From contig OZ038423.1 of assembly GCA_964036155.1 (NCBI GenBank), positions 32,627,249 to 32,691,248 on the forward strand: a DNA stretch of 64,000 bases, given 5' to 3'. This DNA comes from Diploscapter coronatus. Taxonomy: Eukaryota > Nematoda > Chromadorea > Rhabditida > Rhabditidae. Below are positions 11,726 through 23,500 of this stretch, piece by piece. The position numbers were made by a program, and so were the translations under genes. Below the pieces are notes generated by a model. It did not search any database and was not told the DNA's origin. It saw only the letters and a list, made by a program, of their open reading frames with translations. How positions within the stretch are numbered: position 1 is the first letter of the stretch; each line of letters opens with the position of its first letter.

Positions 11726-14700
11726 TCACTCGACCATCTCCTCATCCTCTTTTCCAACACCACTGATTTGGTTCAGAGTGCAGCTTACCTGAAAAATATC
11801 TTTAAAAATCTACAGTTTAGCACTTTTTCTTTAAAATAGCTCAAAGAATAATTTTCAGAAACTTTCAAAGATTCGACGATTTTAGAAACATCTAAAGAAT
11901 ATCCTCCCTCAAACATGTTCAGGAGTTTATCAAAAATGTCAACCTTCGGATTGAAAGTCCATTTGGGGAAGACGCGTTTGTAGAGAGACATCATGACCTG
12001 GTCCTGGGCCGAGATTTGCTGATCGAATCGGCACTTCATGTGGCCGTGAGTTCCTAAATTTGTGTTGTTTTTTCATTCTTATGGAAATATGCCAATCCTT
12101 TGCGAATATTAAAATTTTCTCACCAACAGACTCAATGATATGTCCCCGTCTGCCACTGGGAGTGTAGAGTTCGACCGGTTTGAACCATTCGATGTCTTCT
12201 GAAGAAAGCATTTTTCGAAAACTTTATAAAATAATAGGGCTTTCAAATGTTTGGTTCAAGGATGTATATTTTGGTAACAAAACGAACCAATATTGAAGAA
12301 CATGTATCTCGCCACCACAGAGCGTTTGTTAATTTTGAATGGATGGCCGGACAGAACGATTCTCTTCAACACAACTCGATCGGGGTTGTTGTCCAGAACA
12401 GAGCCGGTTGCCACGAGCTGAAAAATAAATTAGAGGTGGTACGGGTGAGGAGCCGCACCGATTTCCTCTTTCCATCGAATTTGTAGACGAGCACGGTCGC
12501 GGGCGGGAAGGTGATCGGAGCGAAAATCGAAGCGACGCAGCTAGACCCGATTGGCATGAAGCGTTCCATCTAAAGGGGGCTTTCTTTAAATTTATTAAAA
12601 ATCACGAAATTGAACAACTTTCAAGAAATTCTCCAATTCCTAAAAGTGAACTAAACCCTCCATTCTTCGTTGTGGCGGGGGAAAGCAGGGAAAATTTTCC
12701 TCCATTTAAAAAAAAAGATTGCCTTTTTCAATTTTACTTACCTTGAACTTATCCCCATTCGTGTGCTGACTGAATACCGGCTCTGCTTCGAATTTTCGGA
12801 AACCAACGTGGAAAATCAGTTTCTGAATTTAAAAAAAAATTTTTTTTTTGAAGAGTAAGAAATCCGACCTCCTTGCTAACGATGGGCAGCGTGTAGTTGG
12901 GATTTTTCCTGATCACCAAATTGATCACCGACATTTTCTGCTCGTGAGCGAGGGGCTGGTAGAGGATCAGAGGAGAGGTGGCAGACCATTCGCCTGAGAA
13001 AAAATATTTTTTAGAAATGAAAAGGTGACTTTCAACAAATTTGAAGTGAGCACTTTTCCCTTAAATGTTTGAAATTAGTACTTTTGTTCCACTTTTTTCA
13101 TTTTTATATTGGGAGAAAAGTACTCATTTTTCGCAAAAAAAAAAGAATTTACTTCTAATATTAGCAGGAACATTCTTCAGCAGGATCGTCACGTATTTGC
13201 CCGATTCGACGATCACCTGAAAATAGATATACTTCATTTCTTTATTTTATAAAAATAAAAAATACCGTATCTACTTCAGCCGCGCAGCGCTCGTCCAGCT
13301 CTTTTAGCACGGTTTTCTTGGTCTTCTTGAAATTGTGGAACTTGAAGATTCTCGCATATTCGTAGGGCAGATTTTCTGCCGGGTTCCAGGGAGAGGTCCT
13401 AACAAATGCTAATTTATTTAAATCCGAATTCATGCTAGTTTTTACTGATTTCTTGGAAGTTCGTAAATCTCTCACCTTCTTCAAGAAGTTTTTTTTTTTT
13501 TTTAAATTTCATGTTCAATTTATGGTAATTCTCGTAGCTTCTTCGAAAATTCAGTAACTTTGACTTTTTCTAGCAATTTTAAAATTCCTTTTCCTACCTG
13601 AATGATTTGAGCCCTCTGTATTTCTGGAACCGAATTCTCGCGGGCAAGTCCATCGGAGTGTCGATTTGGTCCGGCCATTTCTGGTCGTCCCTTTCGGCTC
13701 TGAAATTCGCACTTTCAAAATAGCATTCTTGCTAAAGACGCATATCTTTATTAGAAAAATTAGCATATTTTGTTTACCTGAACTTTTGCAAATCATCCAT
13801 GTCGGTGTCCTCATCCATGCCCCCATTCTCCTCGTCGCCCATCGTGCTCTCTTCGGTCTCGAAAGTCACCTTCCTTCGGGCCTCAGACCCGTCTTCCCCC
13901 TCATTTTCATCAGATTCTTCCTCCGAGTTCCCAGACGACATTTCTTCATCGTCTTCGTCGGCTGAATTTTAAAAAATAATCTAAAATTTTTATATTGGTT
14001 TTTAAGATGGAAAAACTTACATTCATCCTCGCTTGCTTCCTCCCCATCTTCATTCTCCTCGTCGCTTTCCAAAATCCAAGCGGCCTGAACAAATGAGATT
14101 TCTTTTGCTCTCAAAAATTCAAATTACCTGATAAGCCGAAGTTCCCTTGGGGACTCGTTTCTTCTCCGCGGGGGAGTTCACTAAATTTCTCTTATAGTTA
14201 CAAACATCAAAGTTACAAAAATCTCACGTTTGTCCGCATCGGTAATTTCCTGCTCATCTGGCCAGGTCTGCTCGGCGTTCATGGGGTCGGGCACGATTTC
14301 GGACTGAGAATGTCGAAATTTTCCAAGATTATCCCATTTAAACTTTCTCAATTTTCCTCCAATTTTATTCAAATTTTGCTCATTTTAGTTTATAATTTTT
14401 CTCTTCTGATCAACTTCTCAAAACTCGACCCTCAGAAAAATAGTAACCTCATCGAGAGACAAGAAAGATGTCATGCTATTTTTCTGCGAGTCGAGTTTTG
14501 AGAAGTCGGTTTCTGATTTTTCCAACCTGAAGCGACTCTTGCTTTTCAGGATCAGGCAGTGCAGTTCTGGTGATTTGCAAAAATTCAGAATTCTCCTGGT
14601 TTTTCCTATTTTGCAGAGGGTGCGGATCGGGATGCTCCTCGATTTTCTCGATTTGAAAGTCGCCGAACCCGACGATGTGCAGCAGGCCACTTGCAGTGAG

Positions 14701-16611
14701 GGCAGGGCCTCGGATGTAGCCACTCGCTGAGAGCGTGCACAGACCGGCCTGGCAAATGTTCAATTACAACAATGACACAGGCCTTAAAGTTTCTGACATT
14801 CCCATATTAAACGTTGGAGTGAGAAGAAAAATGCTCGCGCTTTTTAATGCTATTTCTCCTTTTTTCTCGCTGTCACGTTTAACATGGAAGTGCCAAAAAC
14901 TTTAAGGTCTGACAATAAACTCTAAATTTCCGAATAGGCATTTTCTAAGGGTTTGCTATTACTGTTTTGACATTGTGACATTTTCAAAAAGTATCAACAC
15001 GCATCTCAAAGATGCAAATGTCATTAATCTTAGTTTTCATTTTTTTTTTTTTAAATTTGCTCGAATATTTTCTTCAAACTAACCTCCTCCTTCAAAAGAT
15101 CGACCTTTTCCACGAGCACATGCGCTCTCCGCATTTGCAGCATCGTGTGCTTCTTCCGCATTTCGATGAACGTTCTCAGCAGAAGAATGGCATCGTTGCT
15201 GCTTCCAGTCGGGAAAATTCGCTCGGAATCCAGACTTCTGAAATTTTAGGATTTTTAAAATCTTTTTTTCAAGTTTTATTTTCATGTTCTTCAAGTTTAA
15301 CTGGTACTTTTTCCTTAATCTTTCAGATTTGCTTCCAATTTTATGTTTCCCATATTTTCAAATTTTCCTTACAACTGATTGATGGTCTTCATGACAGAAC
15401 TCCTCGCTTCCTCCCTCTTTTTTCCGCCCTGAATCGCAGTCAAACCGGGGAGGATATTCACGACGGAGGGCATGCCTGAAAATGTTTTATTCTGTTTAGA
15501 AAATTTGATTTTTTTACTGAAATTTACTTTTTTCTAGATTTCTGGAACGTTCACCAACATTGAAAATGGAAAATTGTTGACAAAGAAAGAAACGGCCTCT
15601 TTAGTTCACATCAACTTTTAGAAGAGAGAATGGGAGGGAGGTATGGGAAAAATCAAGCATGGAGTACAAGAAATGTGGGTGTGGAAAAGTAGGTGAAATT
15701 TTCAAGAATTCATTTTTTTACCTTGAGCCTTGATAGAAGTAACCAAAGTCATTTGATTTTGAGTAAGCTGTCCGGAAAGCGGCCAGATGAAGCAGACGAC
15801 ATCAGAAGTCTTGACGAAATCCAGAGCGTCGTCTGTATTCGACGCCGGAGGACAAGCGAACGAGAGGCGGCCTTTGAAGCGGGGCACACTGGAATTGATT
15901 TTTAAATCTATTTTTTTTTCTAATTTTATCCTTTTTAATTTTATTTTAAACTTACTTCAAATAAGTGATTTGAGAGGTGGACTCCTTTGAATTTGCTTCG
16001 TCAGCCTTGAAAAGTCCCTCAATCACCTCCTCGGCGCGAATGTTCTCGTCCAAACTGAGCAGGGTCTGAAATTTTCGAGATTTGAAAGAGTAAAATAAAA
16101 ATCTTTCGAGAATTTTCGAAATTTCTTAGAAGAAACATTTTCCCCCTACAATTCTTGAAATTTTCAGAGAAAATATTTTCTAGATATAGAATTCTTCAAA
16201 TTAAAACTAACAATCAAAACCGGAGCGGCCTTTTCGTTCCGCCTCTTTTCGTACTGCTCTCTTCTTCGCTGGGCGATTTGCTGCGAGCGAATGTTCTTTC
16301 TTTCGGCCTTCGAAATCGACCGAGACCGCTTCTGGGAAAGCTCCTTAGCGGAGACTCGCCCTGAAAATAACTAATTTGAAAAACTTCTATCTACCAATTC
16401 TTCAAGATAACATCTTTTCTCAGATTTTAAAAAAATCTTTGTTCTAATTAAAAATTTACAAATTCATAAAAATAACGCTAATTTTTCAAAGATATTTTTT
16501 AAATTTACCCCGATTGACGGTCTTGATCTGTCCCTTGGTCCGGTGTCCTTTGAACGGTTTGTGCGACTTGGCGGGCTTTTTGAACACACCCGGATTGTGA
16601 ACATCTCCCAT
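11726..16611 (-). CDS. Pre-rRNA-processing protein TSR1 homologue
   Basis: A late 40S-subunit maturation factor, related to the BMS1 GTPase but without GTPase activity. Twenty-one coding exons: 16509-16611, 16212-16360, 15956-16065, 15722-15888, 15373-15475, 15084-15237, 14527-14748, 14228-14303, 14128-14180, 14021-14084, 13778-13961, 13598-13699, 13266-13398, 13153-13216, 12869-12993, 12742-12822, 12459-12569, 12288-12417, 12124-12198, 11944-12053 and 11726-11788. They give 792 residues (human about 804). The basic N-terminus ([18 protein letters not shown]) is followed by an AARP2CN-like region near 211-305 ([21 protein letters not shown]). An acidic stretch covers about 385-445. The C-terminal DUF663 region has [26 protein letters not shown] and [13 protein letters not shown]. 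The last exon ([10 protein letters not shown] and onward) is the least certain. Introns 6 and 7 carry inverted-repeat elements. Confidence 0.95.
14413..14506. mobile_element. MITE-like element, family A copy in TSR1 intron 7
   Basis: A 94-bp element made almost entirely of two 31-bp inverted arms with two mismatches. The arms start ACTTCTCAAAACTCGAC at the left and end GTCGAGTTTTGAGAAGT at the right. Related copies lie at 18161, 24233, 54763 and 6015. Confidence 0.8.
14778..14911. mobile_element. Long-armed MITE-like element in TSR1 intron 6
   Basis: A 134-bp element with inverted arms of about 50 bp that are roughly 80% alike. It begins CAGGCCTTAAAGTTT and ends AAACTTTAAGGTCTG; the arms also share TTAAACGT and a GAGAA-rich tract. 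It would form one long hairpin in the pre-mRNA. Confidence 0.7.
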
Positions 16612-17596
16612 TTTCCTGAAAAACCGCAACATTTTGCAACTTTCACCAAAATTCTCAAAGATACCAAGAAGCCTGAAACTTTCTGCCCCCCGAAAAAAAT
16701 TCCGATATTTTAAAGTAACTTTATTTCTCATTCCAGGATAAAACCATAGTTTGGATATATATCTGTTTCTCTATCTTATCATCGAGTCATTTGAAACAAA
16801 TCATTACCAGACAATCATTAGGATAAAATACTTGTGGAATTTTTAAACTTCCCGACTTGCGACTTTTTTTGAAATTTGGCCACCGCACCGCAGTTGTGGT
16901 GGAAAAGTCGCAAGTCGGGAAAATTCGTGAAAACCCATAAATTTTCGAAGAAAAGATGAATTTTCACTCAAAATCCTCATTCTTGAAAAACCTCAGCCCA
17001 CATAAAATGAATTGGAAAAATAGATAAAAACAATCTCTGAAGAATAACTTATTCTAGAAAAGGCAGAAGCGGTTGTCGATATCTGTTTCGATAAGAAAAG
17101 GAAAAAATAGACAATTTTGAAAATTTACTCCTTTCCGAAATTCTCAAAATCGACTAATCAACAAGAATAAATTACGAAAGAAAAGAAATACAATAAACTA
17201 ACAAGAAGAAAAAAGTCCACTTATCACAAATCTAGGAAATAGAATTTTGAACACAAATCGGGAAAAAGACGAGACTCGGATTAAATCATATTCACAATCA
17301 TTTCCTTTGATTACTAAAATCACTACACAAATAAAGATTTGAAAACAAATAAACGCAAAAACAACAAAATGTAGAACCATTGTTTAGAAGTGACCAAGTA
17401 AAAGGAACAAGTAAAATTTCAGTTTAAAAAGATCAAACAATTAAAATTATTTTGGTCATGTTTGCATTGAACCAAAATTGTAGGCAGAAAAGGATAGAAA
17501 AGCGTTGCAACGTCTGTATTAAGATGTTTCAAATTTCGAGGAAAATTCCGAGTCGAAATGTTCCGTTTTCAGACATTTGCTTGATTTCTGATTCGC
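16612..17596. other. Intergenic between SND1 and TSR1
   Basis: 985 bp with the 3' flank of SND1 and the promoter region of TSR1. Apart from a perfect inverted repeat at 16849-16921 I see nothing coding. Confidence 0.4.
16849..16921. mobile_element. MITE-like element, perfect 19-bp inverted ends
   Basis: The left arm TTCCCGACTTGCGACTTTT has an exact inverted copy ending at 16921. The 35-bp interior contains a second small inverted motif (CCACCGC / GTGGTGG). It lies upstream of TSR1. Confidence 0.7.
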
Positions 17597-20500
17597 TCAG
17601 ATCTCGCTGCCGGTGAAATCGCCGAATTCCCAGATGTTCAGACGGCGACGACGCGCCTGCTTTTCTGCCTCCGCGTACTGCTCCACCTACAAATTTTATT
17701 TTTAAAATTAATTTATTTGAATTTTTTTCCCTTCGATTTTATTTTTACTTTACTTTCGTTTATAAAAAATACTAAAAAAGAACCGATTTTGATAATATTT
17801 TTAAAAGTTGAAGAATGGAGAAGGTATGATTTTTTCATATTGTCGAAAATCATGTTTTTGTCATAAATTATCAGTTTTTTTTTTCAATTGTTTAAAATTC
17901 TCACCAAATTCTGCAATCTGGCCTCCCTTCTCTTGTCAGCGAGTGCCCAGCCGTTCTCAACCAGATCCTTCGCCAGGTCCGTTCTCTTGCCGCTCAGGTC
18001 GATCATCACCTAAAAATTCAAAAACAAAATAAAATCCAGTTCCAAACTTAAAATTTTCTTATTCTTTACCTTTAACTAGGCAAAAAACAAAAAATCGAAT
18101 CATAGAATGAAGTTTAAAATTTGTATAAGTATTGATTTTTATGTATGCTTTTAAATTCAGACTTCTCAAAACTCGACCCGCAGAAAAGTCTCATATTGAG
18201 AGAAAAGAGCATGCCTTCTTTCCGTCCCTCGAAAAGATGGACTATTTTTATGCGGGACGATTTGCGCGTTTTTACGAGTCGCATTTTGAAAAATCTGTTT
18301 AAGTTTTTTCTCAATTTTTACCTGCACATACTCCAGCGTTCCGACGCGATATTCCACGTTGAGTTCGATGGTGCCGACCTCGAAGAGATACTGCAAATTT
18401 GAGTTTATTCATGTTTATTTTTTTTTCAAAATGTCATTTCTTGCCGACCTGAGTGAGCACTTCGGTGCATTGATTGGCGTACTCCTTGTCATTGGGGATG
18501 GCGGCCAGAGCGATGGCGAACTCCTTCGCTGCAGGTGGGAACGAAGCGAACTGGCCGGGCAGCTGCGCCAACTTGGACACGTCCATCGACTGTCTCTGAA
18601 AATTGGCGGGACTTTAGAACTTTTATCATTTTCTGGGTTTTTTGGCAAAATCGATATTTTAACACTCATTGGCATAAGTGATCTTTTTATTTGGAATAAT
18701 TACTACTAACATTTTCAGTTTAGGAGTATCAATTCAGAAAGTTATTCAATTTCAGAAATGCAATTGTTTCTATGATTATTTTCATTAATTATTTCTATAC
18801 GATTATTTCTTCATATTTTAACTTCTTACGTTTCCATAGTCGACGAAGAGAACCTCAGCGACGCCCATCTTGATGCTCTCTATTCTTGCTCTGTACCACT
18901 GCAAATTCAAATCGCTATTATTATTTCAATCCAAAATTATTTGAACTAGATGAATTTTAGAAAGAATGGGCGCGCGTGCAAGTTTTTCGACTCGCAACGA
19001 CTTATGTGTTGTGAATTATCTCAGCCCAACCTGCTTATAATGACAACCTCTCATCACATACTTAGAGATGATGACAAAACTGCTAACTTATATTGTTCTG
19101 GTTAAACGAAGTGACAAATCGTGTTGAAAATAGGGAGAAAAGGCGAAAGGGGCAGAAGAAGTTGAGTACCGCTCTTCCGTTGCCCTCCGCGGACTCTCTC
19201 TTTGCTCTAGTCTCTCTTTGGCGCTCTTTAGCACACGAATTGTCTAACTTGATTTGACCGATACACAATATCTGGAGACCGGAAGGAAGGATATTTACCT
19301 GTCCATCCAGGGAGAACACGGCCGCACAGAGGTCGCCCCTCCTCGCGTTGTAGGCTCCGGGCACAGGCTCGTTGTTCTTCAGATGTTCGCGCAGCTCTGA
19401 GGTCAGTTTCTCCAGCTTCGGACCGTCGTCCACGTTCTGTGCGTAGAAGCGAAGAGCGCCCTGGAAAAAGTTTGTTTTTTCTGGTATTTACTAAAAACAG
19501 TGAATACAAATATGAAATCTGAGTTTTCGCGTCTTCAAAATAAATTAGTTCTAGAATATTCAGTTTTTTTCTCGTAATAAAGGTTATTTTCCTTCTCGAA
19601 ATAGTTGTTACTAGAATGTTCAGAATATTTTCATCCGAAATGATTCCTTCATATTCTGTGATTTTTAATTTTTTTGATTTTTCCAACTTTTCCCACCTTC
19701 TGAACTTCGGTGACAGCGAACTTCCTGAAGTTGACCTTTCTCTCGGACGTGTCCTGGGCCTGCTGTTCGGCCTGCTCGTCGACCTTCTCCTCCTTGAAGT
19801 CCGTCCAGATGTTCTTCCTGAACAATTATTTTATTAAAAAAGTAGGAAAGCATATTTCTTTAAAATTCACCGTCATCTCCCTTGTAAGTTAGCAGTGATT
19901 TATTTAAGAAACCAAACGAAAAAATTAATTAACTTCTTTGAATTTTGAAAATTTCGTTTTTCAAAAAATTGAAGAAAAAAAAACCTGGCATTTCTGGCCT
20001 TGGCCTCTGCATTCGAAAGCGCGGTGTAGTGGGAGGAGCGTTCGGCCGTGAAATGCAGCGAGGCGAGTCCTTCCGTCAGCAACAGCTCCGACAAGTTCTG
20101 GGGGCGACCGCCTTCTGTCTAAAAATAACATTTAATTATTTTTGTTTTAAATCTTAAATTGTTATTTTAAACTTTCTCTTAAACTGTAACTTTCTTCTTC
20201 TTATCTGTATTATTTTTAATTTCTTCTTTAACTTTGTTTATCTTCATTTTTTATTACTATCTTTATCGTAACCATTCCAATTTGTAATACAAAACCTGTA
20301 AGCGTTATTTTTCATGCATTTCATTTTTTGCTTCTATTTTCAGTGTTTTGAATTTTGCATTGTTCCACCAGGGCTGTACGGAATAGTCCGGAGAAAGATT
20401 TTCTCACCTGAGGCACGAACATGTACCCGATGAAGTTGCCAGTCTTGTCGAGCGCCTCCATCTCCAGCTCGACTTCCCTCTGCAAAACAGCTTTTCTGCT

Positions 20501-23500
20501 GAATGCGGTCGCCTCGTCCGAATAGGGTTCCGCCTGACCGGCCGGACCGCTCGCACCGCTTCGCGCACCCTGGAAAATTAAATTTCATTTAAAAATATTT
20601 GTTCAATAATTTAATTTTTTCTAGTTTTATCGCTTTACAAAAAAATTTGAACAGGTTTGAAATTCGAAATGCTTTTCTTCGAACCTTGGGGCAATTGATT
20701 CCACCGAGGAGGAAGGTGATGACGACCGACTCTTTGGGGATGTAGACTCTGAAGCGAGAGCCCGACGTGACGAATTCGACCACTCCTTCGACTCTGAAAT
20801 TGCAAAAATTTTAATTTTCTTCATTTTTAGAAACACTCATTTGTCTTCCAAAAATTGCTATTTTAGGCTCCCTGTATTTACAGACGACTATTTTTCTTAT
20901 TTCTTCTCTTTTCCTACAATCCTTACCTTCCTATCCGCCTGTAAATACAGGGAGCCGTTATTTCTCCACTTTTATTTTTTATTTTCAAAAACTCTTACTT
21001 TCCGGTCCTCTGGAACGTGGATAGGAACTGCTTGGACTTGGCGAGGTCGCCTTGCACTTCCTGAAAAAGTCAAATTTTTGAAAAGATTTTAAAAATATTT
21101 TTCAGAAAAAAGAGATAAGTTATAATTTTTCCAGAAAATACAAAGAAAAATACCGTAATTCTCTGGGTGCCCTTCTTCTCGCCGGTCTTTGCATCGGTCC
21201 GCTCAGCAAAGAGACCCTTCTTCTCCTTCTCTGCAGTCGCTTCCGCTGCCAAAAGGGCGTCGTACTCGGCCGAGCTGAAATTTCAACATTCTTCCTGTTT
21301 AATCCGTACTCTGGTAAATCGCGTACTAAAAATATTGATTTTTCTATTTTCAAATTTGATTTCCCCATACCAATTCGGCAATTACTATGTGGACGAGATA
21401 AGGAGATCTTATAGTTAGAGATAGAGTAGAGAAGGGAGGTAGGACGAAATGGTGTGGGAGAAGATAGGTCTCGTCAAATAGCAGTTGCTTACCGATTCTC
21501 ATCGTCGCTCCTGTGTCTGACGGCCTTGGCGAGTCCCCTCTGGAGAAGTGCCTCTGCCAGATTGGTATCGGCCACTTTGACCGTGCAGCAGGTCTTCTCG
21601 GGGAACTGCTCAGACGCCGCCTGCACGTAATCGATCGTCACCGCCACCTTTTTGCCGATGCACCTGAATTTAAACAAATTTTCCTGGTAGTCGAAGAAAA
21701 TCCTCACTTCTCTGATTTTTAAAGTGAATTTCATTTTTTTCTTGGCTATTAAGAATTCTAAGGTTTTTTTTAATCATTTTAGGACATTTCATTCCTTTTT
21801 CGAGTTCGAGACATTTCTAATTTTCCTCTTGATCATTCAAGACTTGCTCTGATCTTTAAGAAAATTCGAATTTTTCTACTTGATCACTCAAATTTTCAAT
21901 TTTTCAAGAAAATCCCGTACTTCTTTCTGAGATACTCCCTGGCCTGGAACATGAAGGGGATGTCGTATAGCGGACGGAATGGGCGGCCAGGCACAGGCTT
22001 GTCCTCGGGATCTCTGAAATTGTTTTTAAATTAAAGAAAGCGACTTTTATATTATTCATTTTCAGATCAGAAAAAATGTAGATTGACAATTATATTACAT
22101 TTTATCAAATATAAACCTCCGGTCGCCTTATTACTTGGAAACTTTTCGCGAGAGATATTCTTCGAGTCAACTCTTTTTATTCTTTCTCGTTTTCTCATTC
22201 TTTGTTCGTTTCAAAAATTATCGAGGAAAAAGATAGGAAATTTCTAAAAATCATATTTTTGCATTTTTTCCATACCTGGGCAATCTGATGGAACTGAGGT
22301 GAATCTTCATCTCCTGGCCGTCGTCCTTCTGCACGATGAGGGAGTCGGAGAGCACGACCTCGAGCACCTTAGCGCTGAACGATTTGCGGTCGCCGGACGA
22401 CGCGGCCGACGGCGCGTACGCCTTCCACAGGCGCAGACGCTTCTCTTTGGCTTGTCTGAAAATGTTGAAATTAGTTCGAATTTTTATTCTTTGGACAAAT
22501 GCTATCATTTAAAGTTTTCTTTGTTTACCTCAAACAATTATTTGTTTCAAAGAATTCATATCATCTGTCAGCATTTATCAATTTAATATTCCTTTAAGGT
22601 CCGTTCATGCTTTTTGACATCGTGTCAATGTCAAATGTAAAAAATAACGGAAAGAGATGAGAGAACAGAAAAGACAAGTACACAATGCATTTTGCAAAGT
22701 GGCACAAGGTCGAGAAGCTTGACATCAAACCCGTTCGATATCGAGAAATTTTTACATTATTCTAGAGACCGCCAGCCATTTTGCCAAATTCGCTCTGGCA
22801 CTATGTTTTCTACATTTTTCAGAGGCTGAGGTGCCCCTCTAAACATCCCCACCGAAAAAACCGCGAAAAAATACGTCACTGATTAAAAAATTGATAAAAT
22901 TTAACGCGAAAAATCAGAGAAATCGCTCCTTTTCGTGGACAAGGGAAAGGGGCGTGGTTTATCTGCAAAAGACACTGCCGCTCGTTCCCCCCTTTCTTTC
23001 TCTGCCTTTGGGGATCTTTTTCTCTGCACTCTCTTTCATTTCAGCATTGGCTTCTTTTATATTTTCGCGGATTATCAGGATCTCAGCTCGGCGCCGCAGG
23101 ATTTTTCTGATTTTTTCACCGAAGACGGACAATTGACCAACTAATCAAAATATCAAATAAAAACACATGTGCCTTTAAAAATATGACTAGGGCAATCCAA
23201 ATTAGTAAAGACAAAAAAATGGTCATTTTGAAATTAATTTTAAAAATATTTTCTGATAAAATTTCGTTTTTTTCTTTCGAGTAGCATAATTAGGGAGTGT
23301 CAAATTTTATTTTAGTCAAGTTTTCAGACGATTTTACCGATCCCTTGTAAAGATACAGTACCCCAAAGGCGAGCATCTATTATTGCCTCGGGAAAAGTTT
23401 GGCGCCGCAGGATTTTTCTAATTTTTACATATTTTGTAGATATCAGCTAGGTGTACCGATTCATCAAAAAAAATTAAATGTGCCTTTTTTATAACTCGAA

